From Spiribacter halobius (GTDB lineage Bacteria > Pseudomonadota > Gammaproteobacteria > Nitrococcales > Nitrococcaceae): a stretch of DNA of 64,000 bases. Below the pieces are notes generated by a model. The model saw only the letters and a program-made list of their open reading frames with translations. It was not told where the DNA came from and searched no databases. Made by a program: the position numbers and the translations under genes. The stretch is from the NCBI RefSeq assembly GCF_020883455.1, contig NZ_CP086615.1, positions 3,224,001 through 3,288,000 of the forward strand, given 5' to 3'. Shown piece after piece: positions 9,450 through 18,350 of the stretch; positions within the stretch are counted from its first letter, which is position 1, and every line of letters begins with the position of its first letter.

Positions 9450-10495
9450 GGCTCTGATCTGACTGGGGGTTGATGGCTGGACTTACCGGTTTCTCAGGAC
9501 GGGGGACAAGGTGATGCGGGCACGACGGTTCAAGGCGCTCCTGGCGGCTCTGGGAAGCTGACGGGGCACAGGTTCGAGGTAGCTGCGCCAGGCGCTCGGC
9601 GAGGCGCATCAGCAGCGCCAGAGCATCCTCGCCACCGGGGAGGCGCTGCCCATCGGCTGCCGCCCCTGCGCGCAAGCGAGCGTGTGGTGCGCAACGGCAC
9701 GCGGCACGGGATCCAGCACTGGCTGTGCCGGGAGTGTGAGCGCAGCTGCACGGTCGCCACCGGCACCGCGCTCTCGCACCTGCGGCGCAGGCGCCAAGTT
9801 CGAGGCCTACGTCCGGGGCCTTGAGCCGGGCATGACCGTGCGCGATGCCGCCGAGGGGGTAGGCGTGCGCGTGGATACCGCCTTTCGCTCGCGTCACCGC
9901 TTCCTTCAGGCCGCCGTCGCCTGCCAGCCCCGCGGGGTGTCGGGGGTACTGCAGGTGGGCGAGACCTGCTTACCCGACTCGAAGAAGGGCCAGCGCTGCC
10001 CGGGGCGCAAGGGGAAGAAGCGCGGCGGCGAGGGGTCCGGGCGACGGCGCGGAGACTGGGTGCCGGTACTCGTCGGCCGCGGGCGGGGGCTGCCCGCCAC
10101 CAACGACCGGGTGCGCGAGGCCATGAACGGCGAGGCGGTCACCGACGCGCTGAGGCAGGTGGTTGCCCCCGGGGGGCAGACGCTGGTCTGCACTGATGGG
10201 CACTCGGCGTTCCTGCGCTTGCAGAGCGCGCCGGGTGTGGCCACGAGAACGTTCGTGGCGAGCTGCCACGGCCACGTCCGCAACCGGGCCCACCACGTGC
10301 AGACCGCGAATCAGTACCACGGCACGCTCAGGGGCTGGATCCCGGTGGCGCTGCGCGGGGCCGCCACCAAGTACCTCCCGCGCCACCTCGGCTGGATGCG
10401 CCTGATGAGCTGGGCTGGGCGAGGCGCAAGGCCGCGGGAAATCGTGGCATCCGCCCTCGGGAGGCAGGTCATCAACCGCTGATCAGAACAGAGCC
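9450..10495 (+). mobile_element. IS1595-like insertion sequence, decayed
   Basis: The element is about 1.05 kb, bounded by imperfect inverted ends. The left end is GGCTCTGATCTGACTGGGGG at 9450 and the right end, read inward on the minus strand, is GGCTCTGTTCTGATCAGCGG from 10495. Flanking 8-mers differ (GCATGCGC and GACTGGAT), so no target duplication remains. The same ends recur at 13854-13879, 17189-17338, 26795-26820 and 50971-50995 in this window, so the family has been active here repeatedly. The internal transposase is broken. Confidence 0.8.
9514..10482 (+). pseudogene. IS1595-family transposase, broken by stop and frameshifts
   Basis: The N-terminal reading frame (ATG at 9514, MRARRFKALLAAL) stops after about 15 codons. 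The rest continues in other frames: a zinc-ribbon segment around 9650-9790 and then an ISXO2-like DDE core from about 9800 (GMTVRDAAEGVGVRVDTAFR, VLQVGETCLPDSKKG, TLVCTDGHSAFL, ASALGRQVINR). The expected DE(T/S) after VLQV reads GET, so the first catalytic Asp is replaced by Gly. At least two frameshifts plus this change make it non-functional. The cleaner partial copy at 13571-13879 gives the intact N-terminal sequence for comparison. Confidence 0.85.
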
Positions 10496-10548
10496 GACTG
10501 GATCCTGGGGGCGCGGCAGACCCCGAGAGGCGGGGGACAGATCAAGGC

Positions 10549-10575
10549 GTTCACGTAAAGTGTTGATGAGGTTCG
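10549..10575 (+). repeat. single copy of the GTTCAnnnAaGTG motif
   Basis: GTTCACGTAAAGTGTTGATG resembles the repeated GTTCACGTAAGTGTTTGAAT segments of the tandem array at 27.0-27.4 kb. It lies about 50 bp beyond the right end of the IS1595-like element. Apart from this motif, no gene is visible between 10496 and 10880. Confidence 0.4.
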
Positions 10576-10884
10576 GGAGCGTTCTGAGCAATCGATTCCC
10601 GTCAGTCACCTACGCTCACAGGTGGTCGGCAGGTTCTGCCAAAAATCTGGCTGAGCTCCCTTGTGGGCATGACACGGGGTGGGGGCCATATGCAGTGGCC
10701 GAGCTCGGCGCAGCTGCGGCGCCTTCAATTGGGGTGGAGTGTCCCGCCTGGGAGCAGACGCGGGATCGACGTGCCACACCGCGGCTGCAACCGGGCATGG
10801 GGCGCGGCCCTCCCCCAGACACCGAGCGTTCCAGAACAGGCCCTCCTGGTACCGGGAGTGAACGCGGCACCCCGTCCATGCGTA

Positions 10885-10935
10885 TGCCATTCTGGCACCA
10901 CATTTGACATGCCCCCTCTGTATGCCATTTTGGCA
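10885..10935 (+). promoter_or_regulatory. paired palindromic operators upstream of DUF1778 antitoxin
   Basis: Two near-identical palindromes, TGCCATTCTGGCA (10885-10897) and TGCCATTTTGGCA (10923-10935), are 38 bp apart centre to centre. They sit inside a longer direct repeat, GTATGCCATTYTGGCACCA. TTGACA at 10904-10909 lies between them as a possible -35 box; no good -10 at the right spacing is evident. Position directly before a ribbon-helix-helix antitoxin suggests autoregulation by the TA complex, an inference from how TacA-type antitoxins work. Confidence 0.65.
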
Positions 10936-10981
10936 CCATCTATCCAGGATCTGGAAGGATGACGACAGAGGAGATGTCGCA

Positions 10982-11290
10982 ATGACAGCGCCCACTGAAC
11001 GAGAGAAAGAGAGGCGGCTGGTCGCACGCGCCAGGCCGGAGGTCCATCAACGGATCGCGGAAGCGGCGGAACTCCAGGGCGCCACGGTTTCCCAGTTCTT
11101 GCTGGACGCCGCGTTGGAACGCGCGGCCGAGGTCACCGAACGCGCCACGCGGATCGCCACGAGCCGCGAGGCGTTCGAGCACATGATGACGGTCCTGGAC
11201 CAGCCGGCACGGCCCCTGCCGCGCTTGAGGAAGGCGGCCCAGCGGTACAGGGAAACGGTGGATGGCTCGGATCAGGAAAGAACAACTTAG
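10982..11290 (+). CDS. DUF1778 (TacA-like) antitoxin
   Basis: The product has 102 residues. The start at 10982 is preceded by GAGGAG; the frame extends upstream to 10904 but that part would cover the operator. The N-terminal ribbon-helix-helix (ERRLVARARPEVHQRIAEAA, then a helix with GATVSQFLLDAALERA) is the DNA-binding part typical of DUF1778. The C-terminus (AFEHMMTVLDQPARPLPRLRKA) is the toxin-neutralising tail. It overlaps the GNAT toxin gene by 29 bp, as expected for this type II TA family. Confidence 0.9.
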   Translation: MTAPTEREKERRLVARARPEVHQRIAEAAELQGATVSQFLLDAALERAAEVTERATRIATSREAFEHMMTVLDQPARPLPRLRKAAQRYRETVDGSDQERTT

Positions 11291-11780
11291 CAAGCACCAC
11301 CACCGCACGGCCTTTGACTGCGGGGTCGAGGAACTCAACACATTCATTCAGAAAACAGCGCGACGGCAGGACGAGCGGCATCTGGTCCGGACCACGGTGC
11401 TGGTCGATCCTGACCGGCCGGAACGCATTCTGGCCTACGACTCCACCGCGCCCTGCGAGATCGCGCCGCCACCCGGCGTCAGGGCCTGGAGGAAGTACCC
11501 GCACCCTGTACCCTTCCTGCGGATCGCCCGACTGGCGTCGGACCTGAGCGCCCGTGGCCAGGGACTGGGAGAGTTGGCTCTGCTCGCCGCCATTGAGGAC
11601 GCGGCAACCATCTCCCGGGAATTCACCGCCATCGGCGGACTGGTGGTGGACGCCAGGGACCAGAAGGCCGCGGCCTTCTACGGGAAATACGGCTTTATCA
11701 GGATCGAGGAGGACGGACTCCAGCTCTTCCTGCCGATTCAGGACTGTATTTCACTCATGAATGACACGGACGCCGAATGA
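11262..11780 (+). CDS. GNAT-fold toxin (TacT-like acetyltransferase)
   Basis: The 172-residue product begins inside the antitoxin gene, a coupled arrangement. Motifs: KHHHRTAFDCGVEELNTFI at the N-terminus, which in TacT-like toxins forms the start of the fold, RIARLASDLSARGQGLG (acetyl-CoA binding RGQGLG) near residue 90-104, and AAAFYGKYGF near the C-terminus, where Tyr is the usual general acid. Known relatives acetylate the amino group of aminoacyl-tRNAs and stop translation. It appears intact. A copy of its central 125 bp is found fused to transposase sequence at 45187-45312. Confidence 0.9.
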   Translation: MARIRKEQLSKHHHRTAFDCGVEELNTFIQKTARRQDERHLVRTTVLVDPDRPERILAYDSTAPCEIAPPPGVRAWRKYPHPVPFLRIARLASDLSARGQGLGELALLAAIEDAATISREFTAIGGLVVDARDQKAAAFYGKYGFIRIEEDGLQLFLPIQDCISLMNDTDAE

Positions 11781-11898
11781 GCCATCAGCTTCATAGCCAG
11801 GCCCGGCTTCAGATAACTGGTCATGTCCCGCGATAATCCGAGCCCTGCATTCCGACGCTGCCAGGCGGCCCGTGGACCGCAGAAAAGATCCCCAGCGC

Positions 11899-13443
11899 CT
11901 AAGCCTCGCTGAACAGCCGTTCGTAGACCGCCTCCACCCGGGCCGCCTCCGCATCCGTCAGCGCGGCGAACTCCCGTTCGCGCGCCCGCCTGGACAGGCG
12001 ACCATCCCCTTGTCGCAGAAAGCGAAAAAGAAGGTCCACTGTGTGATCCGGCATGTCGACCATGGCCGTCACTTCGCTCCTGAACGCATCGTATTGCCGC
12101 AGGAAGGCAGCCTCATCGGGTACATCCTGCTCGATGGTCCGCTCAACACAGCTGTAAAGAAACTCGGCCTGGGGCGTCGCATCGAAGAAGCGGTAGAAAT
12201 CGCCCGTGTCGTTGCGCACGTGGACGTTGCCGGTCTCGGTGGGCACCCAGTCGATGACCGGCAACAGGCGCGCCGAGTAGGTTTCCAGCACGCGCCGGTA
12301 ATCGTCCAGGCGGTCCAGGATCGCCGCGGAGACGGGAAATACAAGTCCCGGCGGATTGAAGCCCCGCTCGGCCAGCACGTGGTGAATGAGATAGCGGTGG
12401 ATCCGCCCGTTGCCGTCTTCAAACGGATGAATGTAGACGAAGCCGAAGGCCAGTGCGGCGGCCGCCAGCACCGGGTCGAGCGCCTGGGCGGGACCGCGGT
12501 CAAAGGCCACCAGTCCTTCAACCAGGGCGTCCAGGTCCTCGGGGCGCGCGCTGATATGCTGCGGCAGCGGCAGGCGCGACTGCCGGTCATGCTCGCCAAC
12601 GAAGCCCCCTTCCGCTCGGAGGCCGAGCGTCACAAAGCGGGCATCGCCGATCACGGTACGCTGGAGACGGTGCAGTTCGTCCTCGTCCAGCGGATGCCGG
12701 CCGGCCTCACCGATCGCCCGGCCCCAACGCTGGATCCTGTCCTGGGGCGGGTGCTCGCCCTCAATCGCGTAGCTGGACTTCGAGTCTTCGAGCAACAGGA
12801 AGGCGGCCGTGCGCGCGATGACATCGCGCGGCACGTCAGCAACGAGCTCACGGGCCCGGCGGGCCAGATCAAGCTCGACAGAGCGCTCCAGCGCCGGGGT
12901 GCGGAAGATCAACGGGCAGAAGGCCGGCGTTCCCGGCAGGTTGTTTCGCACCCGATGCCGCGGCGAGTTCTCACCGTGAATCGCCCACTGCTGGGCCGGG
13001 TCCACCGCCGGGACGTAACGCCCCGCCTGCGCATCGGGGAGGTCGAGTTGCGCCCCGAGCAGCCACTCATGGAGAAACCAGATCCGCCGGGCGTATCCCC
13101 CGGTGGGCCTGTTCTCCACGAGCTCCACGATGGGTGCGGGTCCCGTTGCCTGGAACAGGCGCTTGAGCACCGCCAGATCCAGCCCCTCATACTTCAGGGC
13201 GAACGTCAGGTGGCCATCGAGCGTCGCGGCCGGGGCATGACGCGGGGTCATGATGCGCCAACCGCCGCCTTCGGTGATCCGGTGGTGCTGGCCCGTGGCC
13301 GTCAGCTGCCGCGGAAGCGGTACCGCCAGGTCATACGCGTCAATGAGCGCGCTGTACCCCGCTGGCGTTGCCCGCTCCGGCAGCCGGGTTTCCTGAAAAA
13401 CCGTTATCGGCCCTGGAAAATGCTCTCCTTGCCGCTCACCCAT
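11899..13443 (-). CDS. Fic-family AMP-transferase
   Basis: The product has 514 residues. The Fic core carries HPFEDGNGRIHR at residues 339-350, a full match to HPFx(D/E)GNGRxxR with the catalytic His339. An inhibitory motif SxxxEG lies N-terminal to the core (S224 to E228-G229, in SSYAIEGE), which fits class II self-inhibited Fic proteins. The N-terminal 200 residues resemble the Fic_N region. The C-terminal 110 residues are helical with a possible winged-helix part. Such proteins transfer AMP to Tyr, Ser or Thr of targets; the target is unknown. It is convergent with the GNAT toxin and flanked upstream by a truncated IS1595 copy. Confidence 0.9.
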   Translation of the reverse strand: MGERQGEHFPGPITVFQETRLPERATPAGYSALIDAYDLAVPLPRQLTATGQHHRITEGGGWRIMTPRHAPAATLDGHLTFALKYEGLDLAVLKRLFQATGPAPIVELVENRPTGGYARRIWFLHEWLLGAQLDLPDAQAGRYVPAVDPAQQWAIHGENSPRHRVRNNLPGTPAFCPLIFRTPALERSVELDLARRARELVADVPRDVIARTAAFLLLEDSKSSYAIEGEHPPQDRIQRWGRAIGEAGRHPLDEDELHRLQRTVIGDARFVTLGLRAEGGFVGEHDRQSRLPLPQHISARPEDLDALVEGLVAFDRGPAQALDPVLAAAALAFGFVYIHPFEDGNGRIHRYLIHHVLAERGFNPPGLVFPVSAAILDRLDDYRRVLETYSARLLPVIDWVPTETGNVHVRNDTGDFYRFFDATPQAEFLYSCVERTIEQDVPDEAAFLRQYDAFRSEVTAMVDMPDHTVDLLFRFLRQGDGRLSRRAREREFAALTDAEAARVEAVYERLFSEA

Positions 13444-13570
13444 GAAATTCTGTCACCCTCCTCGAATTATTGTCTCTGCACGCCGCTGCCGTGAAAATTG
13501 ACACTAGCACGTGAAAAATGGTTCCCAAACGTAGAATCTGTGAAAAGGGGTTCTGCGTTATGTGCACAAA

Positions 13571-13879
13571 CGGTGGTCGCGGTGCCGCTGCGCCCGCACT
13601 CCGGGCACAGCCAGCGCCGGATCCCGAGCCGCGTGCCGTTGCGCACCGCGCGTTCGCTCGCGCAGTGGTGGCAGCCGATGGGCAGCGCCTCCTCGATGAC
13701 CAGGATGCTCTGGCGCTGCTCGTGCGCCTCGCCCAGACCCTGGCGCAGCTCCCCGGGCTGTGCCTCCGTGATATCCGCCAGAGACGCCATGAGCGCCTTG
13801 AACCGCCGTGCCCTCATCACCGTCCCCCCGCATGAGGGGCGGGCAAGCCTAGCCATCAACCTCAAATCAGAACAGCGCC
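13571..13879 (-). mobile_element. truncated IS1595-like element (left end and transposase N-terminus)
   Basis: Reading leftward, the inverted end GGCGCTGTTCTGATTTGAGG begins at 13879, followed by a transposase start at 13817 (MRARRFKALMASL). About 82 codons of clean zinc-ribbon sequence follow (GCHHCASERAVRNGT, WLCPECGRSG), similar to the copy at 9514. Homology ends near 13571 at GCGACCACCG, where unrelated sequence begins. The catalytic domain is lost. The Fic gene starts about 130 bp beyond the break, so the deletion may have been caused by a recombination that brought the Fic region here. Confidence 0.85.
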
Positions 13880-14590
13880 GCATTCACTGACAAGGCTGCA
13901 CGGGCGTGCGCCCCACGATCGTTTGCCAGGGCCAGGTGTTGGGGTGTCTGCCGGCACCCGAAGATCCGGTCGCTGAGCGACGTGACTCGGTCTCGCGTGA
14001 GCGAAACCGGCGCGCCGCGTCCCCAAAAGCCCGCATCGCCGCTGCGTTGCAGTGCATCCAGGGGCAGCCCGGCCAGGCGGGCACCGTCGAACGGCCGGTG
14101 CCTGGCGAGCGCCTCGGGGCCGGGCGCCGACAAGTGAGCCGCCAGCGTGAGCATACGATGTCGGCGCCCTGCGCCGCCCGCGGTATGTTCTTTGCCTCCG
14201 GATCGAGAACGGCCAGCGGGCCCGATCTGCAATCGCGCGAGGCGGTGCGCGATGAGCTCAACGGGATTATCCGCACGGTCCTCGCAGAGGCGCCCATCCG
14301 GCGCGACCGGCGGCGGATGGGCGCATGCACCCCCCACACACACGCAACGACGGCGACAGCACCCCTTGGACGTCAACGACCCTGACAGCCAGGGGCCCTC
14401 CACCGAGCTACAGGCCGCGCCTCGCTGAGCTTCCCAACGCGTGTACCGGCATGGCCACGGTGAGCGCGATCACGAAAGCCTGAAACTGTCCACCAGAACC
14501 GGGCAACTTCGGCCCTGGCCGCGGCACGGCCCTACGCGAGGCTCACCGGGCGGCGGGGCACGGCGCCCGGGAGGCTGGAATCGTCTTCAA
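13880..14590 (+). other. gene-free stretch
   Basis: Long overlapping frames exist on both strands because of high GC, but none shows a ribosome site, a family motif or consistent codon use. One minus-strand frame ends inside the IS1595 end at 13879 and could be a gene fragment cut by that insertion; I cannot identify it. Confidence 0.35.
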
Positions 14591-14610
14591 GGCAGGGTTG
14601 CGGGGGCCGC

Positions 14611-14937
14611 ATGACAATCGAGACGCTCGGGTCGGGAAAGGACTTCAAGCTATGGCCGGGCGGTGGCCGGGCGTGGGACTGGAATGAAACCGGCACCCGC
14701 CACGTCCCCGGCATCCAGCCCGCCGACGTCAGGGAGCTGCTCGAGCACGGGGCGACAACCGTCGTGCTGAGCCGCGGCATGTGGAAGGCGCTGCGGACGA
14801 TGCGCGAAACGCGGGTGCTCCTGGACGCACGCGGCGTAACCGTTCACATCGCGGAGACCAACGAGGCCGCTCGGATCTACAACGAGCTGGTCGAGCGCGG
14901 CGATGCCGTTGGCGGGCTCTTTCACTCCACGTGTTGA
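14611..14937 (+). CDS. Mth938-like domain protein (DUF498/AAMDC family)
   Basis: The product has 108 residues. Its pattern matches the compact Mth938 fold: GSGKDFKLWPGGGRAWDW, then RHVPGIQPADVRELLEHGATTVVLSRGM, and TNEAARIYNELVERGDAVGGLFHSTC at the end. Family members occur alone in bacteria and as NDUFAF3/AAMDC in eukaryotes; the biochemical role in bacteria is not established. It stands alone, with about 700 bp of empty sequence on each side, and may be a surviving core gene within the accessory zone. Confidence 0.8.
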   Translation: MTIETLGSGKDFKLWPGGGRAWDWNETGTRHVPGIQPADVRELLEHGATTVVLSRGMWKALRTMRETRVLLDARGVTVHIAETNEAARIYNELVERGDAVGGLFHSTC

Positions 14938-15639
14938 GGCGACGGCCACGGCCTCGTTGTCGAGGCTCCCTCGCGCCTGCGCAAATCGTGCCGAAGGCAT
15001 GCCGGCCAATCCGCGCGGTGCACGCCATGGCAGGCAATCGGATCGAGGGCGCCGCACAGGCGCCGGACCGCGTGGAGGTGGGTGCCGCCGGCACGACCCG
15101 GGGCATCGGCAGCCCGGTAAGGGAGAAACGACGGCAACCCAACCGGTGACTCGCTTCGGCATTACACAAACGGGGGGTTACAGACTGGACTTCCCGGCGG
15201 GCTGGGCGTTGGGACGCCAGCCCGGGAGGCAGAGAATCGGTAACCCGCGTGATGCCGCGATCCAATTGACCGGGCGATCCGGCGTGTAACCCGAGCATCT
15301 CTTCTGTGTAACCCTCCGTGTTCGTGTTCTGCCGGCACTCCTCCGGAGATAGCCAGATACCAGATGACCATGGGCGCCCCGCTGTCCTGCATCGTCGTGC
15401 CCGAGCACCCACTGCAGCGGAAGCGGTAATCCGTACAGCGGGACCAATAGCCCGGGCGGGCGGAATCACCGCTCGTGCTCCGCTCGCTGGCAGGCAATGC
15501 GAGCCGAAAGACACACACATCGAGCGGGAAATCTGTCCCATGCGATCAGCTGAACCGTGCCCCCTGGTCGGGCCACCGAAATCCGGAACGGCATGTTGGA
15601 TGGGCGGCGCAGTTTCTCACCAACCACCGAGCACGACAG
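14938..15639 (+). other. gene-free stretch with GTGTAACC motifs
   Basis: No gene is supported. GGGTTACA near 15175 and GTGTAACCC at 15284-15292 and 15306-15314 enclose about 110 bp. Similar GTGTAACC and GGGTTACAC ends occur near 19716 and 20104. They may be edges of small decayed elements. Confidence 0.35.
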
Positions 15640-15725
15640 GTGAGAGATTTGGGAAGACGCGCGGGGACGCCGTGCCGCAGGAGATCCGGAGCAGGGTCGC
15701 GGGAGGCGGCGTTTCGCTTCGAAGC
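15640..15725 (+). repeat. GTGAGAGATTTGGGAAG repeat, partial inverted unit
   Basis: This begins with the 17-mer GTGAGAGATTTGGGAAG. It then matches the reverse complement of the right halves of the units at 15860 and 16243 (GCCGTGCC, CCGGAGC, GTTTCGCTTCGAAGC). The other terminus is not found, so the unit is incomplete or eroded. Confidence 0.6.
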
Positions 15726-15859
15726 ATGAACCGATTGATTCCCGCTCCCCCCTACCGCCCGCGTGGAGTGCTGGTATCGCCTCCCTTGCCCCGCTGAGCC
15801 TGCGCGGCCTGCTCACTCGGGTGGGTGGGCGGGAGCGGGTCATGGATCGATTCGCCAAA

Positions 15860-16014
15860 GTGAGAGATTTGGGAAGATGAGCCACGGTGCGACACGAAAG
15901 CCCGCAGCGGGCCGGTGCCGGGGCCCAGCCCGGCGGGGGAGTTTCGAATCGAAACGCGAGGGCCCGGGCTCCGACGCGCCAGGCACGGCGGGGTGGGACT
16001 CCCAAATCTCTCAC
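15860..16014 (+). repeat. MITE-like unit bounded by GTGAGAGATTTGGGA inverted ends
   Basis: The 155-bp unit starts with GTGAGAGATTTGGGAAG and ends with the inverted copy CCCAAATCTCTCAC (16001-16014). In the middle is a 15-bp palindrome, GTTTCGAATCGAAAC (15941-15955). The right half aligns with the unit at 16243-16400 through GCGCCAGGCACGGC. It has no coding capacity. Terminal inverted repeats plus a central palindrome suggest a nonautonomous mobile or structured element. Confidence 0.7.
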
Positions 16015-16149
16015 TTTGCGAATGCGGGCAGGCCGCCTATTACGAATGGCGCCGTCGAGGGGGTGCGCGCCTGAGGCGACGATGCGGCCGCCGGCAATCG
16101 GTACCACCGGAGCTCTCCGATCGCGGGGTATCCCGGGGAGTGCCGAACG

Positions 16150-16165
16150 GTGAGAGATTTGGAAA
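16150..16165 (+). repeat. isolated GTGAGAGATTTGGAAA motif
   Basis: A slightly diverged copy of the terminal motif, in + orientation, 136 bp after the end of the unit at 15860-16014. It lacks a partner end of its own unless paired with later copies. Confidence 0.55.
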
Positions 16166-16242
16166 TGTCCGCGCGAGCGCCGGGGCGCGGGAGCTCCGGA
16201 TCGGCATCACGGAAGGCCGGGGTCGCGAATCAATGCACGAAG

Positions 16243-16400
16243 GTGAGAAATTTGGGAAGGCCAGCCAGCAAGCAAGCAACACGGGATCAGCGCCGCACGC
16301 CCGTGTGTCGGGACGCGAGGCGAGTGGAGTTTCGAGTCGAAACTAGAGGGGCGGACCTCGGAAGCGCCAGGCACGGCCGGCGGGCTCCCAAATCTCTCAC
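16243..16400 (+). repeat. second MITE-like unit with GTGAGARATTTGGGAAG ends
   Basis: The 158-bp unit starts GTGAGAAATTTGGGAAG and ends CCCAAATCTCTCAC (16387-16400). The central palindrome is GTTTCGAGTCGAAAC (16329-16343). The right half is nearly the same as that of the unit at 15860, whereas the left half has diverged. Together with single motifs at 16150 and 16509 it forms a loose tandem duplication of a three-motif pattern (+, -, +). Confidence 0.7.
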
Positions 16401-16508
16401 TTTTCCCATCATGGCGGCGATATCGACGCGAAGAGGGCGCGCGGCGAAGCGGATGAAGTGGCAACAACGAGGATGCCGAACAAATGGCGCCGGGGGCGGC
16501 ATCAGAAG

Positions 16509-16524
16509 TGAGAGATTTGGGAGG
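16509..16524 (+). repeat. isolated GTGAGAGATTTGGGAG motif
   Basis: Another + copy, 109 bp after the unit at 16243-16400. From 16525 to 17166 no gene or further copy was seen; the open frames there are short and lack support. Confidence 0.55.
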
Positions 16525-17166
16525 GATCCGGAAGGGAGGAGATCCCGGTGATGGCTTCGCCGTCGCCCGAGCGATGCGCGGAATTTCGCCGCGCAGTTCG
16601 CCCCCGGGAATCCGCGACGGTGTCGTGCCCCGCGCGCTGCGGTGACTCGCAGGCCGTCGCGCACATTGCCCCCGGAAAGCAGCCCCTGGCAGGCCCTGCG
16701 TGCGCCCAAAGCGGTGAGGGATCAGAGGGCCTGCGAAAAGCGACCCGGCACTTATGCCCCCTCACACACGGCAGCACACAGAGGGCTCTGCCGGAGGTAT
16801 GGGAGGAATCCCCTGCAGCCGAAGAGAATCCAGGCCGAAGGAGACTGCATGCCCAGGGCAAAACGGCGAGACGGAGGGCACGTTGTCTGGCGCCGAGAAG
16901 AGCCCTGCCTCAGTGGCCTTGGCCCCGCTATCAGGGTCGCCGGCGCTCTTCTCGTCCTCTGATGCTAGCCAGTGGTCCCCGCATTTCGCCTCGAAACGCG
17001 CCACCGATTGGCCATCCGGGCGTTCCATAACCCGGTGATGGGGCGTACGGCCGGGAAAAAGGCGAGGAACGTGGGATGCATAGCTAGGAAAGCCGACCGC
17101 GCGATCCGACCCTTGCTCCTGGGGTGCAATCCACCGAATCGATCGGCTTAGCTTCTCTGCGCAGTA

Positions 17167-17179
17167 CCAAGTCTCTCAC
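17167..17179 (-). repeat. outlying copy of the GTGAGAGA motif
   Basis: CCAAGTCTCTCAC is the minus-strand form with one change. It abuts the left end of the small IS1595-type element at 17189. Confidence 0.5.
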
Positions 17180-17188
17180 CGTTTTGTG

Positions 17189-17338
17189 GGCTCTGTTCTT
17201 ATCAGCGGTTGATGCCTCCCGCACAACCCGTGACGGCGCGGGATACGACCGGCAGCACTACTGCTCGCCCGGCACCCGCCACGTCAAGGCTTGCGGCGCA
17301 AGTGACTCAGCCCGCCAGCCCCTAACCAGAACGGAGCC
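17189..17338 (+). mobile_element. 150-bp MITE with IS1595-like ends
   Basis: The left end GGCTCTGTTCTTATCAGCGG and, on the minus strand from 17338, GGCTCCGTTCTGGTTAGGGG face each other 150 bp apart. Both resemble the ends of the IS1595-like element at 9450-10495; the left end matches its right end best. There is no room for a transposase. No 8-bp target duplication is visible (GTTTTGTG versus AGCCGCTC). Probably a deletion derivative moved in trans. Confidence 0.7.
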
Positions 17339-17380
17339 AGCCGCTCTGCCGCACCCCTAATCGCCGGAACACATCAGCCC

Positions 17381-17411
17381 TTGTCGTTTTTGATGGAGAC
17401 TTTTGTACAAT
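17381..17411 (+). promoter_or_regulatory. promoter of first Cys-rich paralogue
   Basis: TTGTCG (17381-17386) and TACAAT (17406-17411) are separated by 19 bp. The distance from the -35 box to the ATG at 17446 is the same as in the paralogue at 20484. An AT-rich leader (AACAATAAAAACAACGAGG) follows, ending in an AGG ribosome site. Confidence 0.55.
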
Positions 17412-17445
17412 GACCCCATAACAATAAAAACAACGAGGTGACGCC

Positions 17446-18096
17446 ATGAGCCGCTGGCTTGAGAACTCCAAGAAGAACCTGCTTCCCCTGAGCGTAGCAC
17501 ATGATTTCCACGCGGCACTAACGGAGTGGCAATTCACTGGGGAAGTGCTGAAGTGCAACAGCGAGAGTAGCCATAATTACTGTGAACTCTGCGAGCAGAA
17601 ACACCTATCTCTTCACTTCGTCATCGGAAACTCCGATACCGGTAGCGAGCTCCGTGTGGGGTCCAGCTGCATCCTAAAATTCCCCGCCATTGGTGTCTAC
17701 GACACACGGGGGGTACTTGTGACGGATCCGTCCAAGCGGGAGGCCCGACTTCGGGCGGCGCGTGAAGAGCAACGCATCGAGAACTCTCTGCGGCCGCTCC
17801 GGGAGCTCTGGAAGAGGACTCCCGAGGATCGCGGCGACATTAGGCGAGTGGCGATGCCGATTAAACAATATGGACGGCTTGAGCCGTTGCCTTTGCTCTG
17901 GCTTTTCTCACGCCTGCGGGCGGCGGACGTGCCATTCGACCCCACCCTTTACCAGGTCGATCTGCGCCCGTTGCGAGCCGCCGAGCAGATGAACAATATG
18001 TCGGAGTCCGAGTTCGATCAGCTCCGGCCAGCGCTGTCGCGCGAGCAGCTCAAACGGTACGCGCACCGGTTCTCGGACGGTCTGGAGCTTAGCTGA
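17446..18096 (+). CDS. Cys-rich protein of unknown function, paralogue 1
   Basis: The product has 216 residues. An N-terminal module (about 1-85) contains YCELCEQKHLSLHFVIGN and then VGSSCILKFP, a C-x2-C ... C pattern. It resembles the treble-clef-like zinc domains of phage and archaeal proteins with C-x2-C and GSxCI signatures; I recall this only generally. The C-terminal 110 residues are helical and charged, ending in SREQLKRYAHRF. The paralogue at 20484 has the same layout. Lower GC than the neighbours and an AT-rich promoter suggest recent acquisition. No function can be assigned. Confidence 0.7.
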   Translation: MSRWLENSKKNLLPLSVAHDFHAALTEWQFTGEVLKCNSESSHNYCELCEQKHLSLHFVIGNSDTGSELRVGSSCILKFPAIGVYDTRGVLVTDPSKREARLRAAREEQRIENSLRPLRELWKRTPEDRGDIRRVAMPIKQYGRLEPLPLLWLFSRLRAADVPFDPTLYQVDLRPLRAAEQMNNMSESEFDQLRPALSREQLKRYAHRFSDGLELS

Positions 18097-18350
18097 AGGG
18101 CGGGTACGTCGATGGCCACGGTCGGGCCCCCCGTGCAATGACGCTGAGCACGGATTGCCAGGTGCCCAACAACACGATGTTGGCACCCGGTCTCGACCGC
18201 GCCCGCTCCGCGGGCCGTCATGCCTAACATTAACGCGTAGGCCGTCAGCGGATCGAAGTGGACAGGATGATCAGGTTTCCACGGTCATACCACGAATGTC
18301 GTGATCCGGGACGCGATCATCGCCACCGCAGCAGCCGGCCCGCCGGAAGA

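Noticed and set aside
9450-10495. Active insertion sequence
   Set aside because: The transposase has an early stop, frameshifts and a missing catalytic Asp, and no target duplication flanks the element.
15640-17179. CRISPR array
   Set aside because: The motif occurs in both orientations with spacings from 93 to over 600 bp, units have internal similarity, and no cas genes are present.
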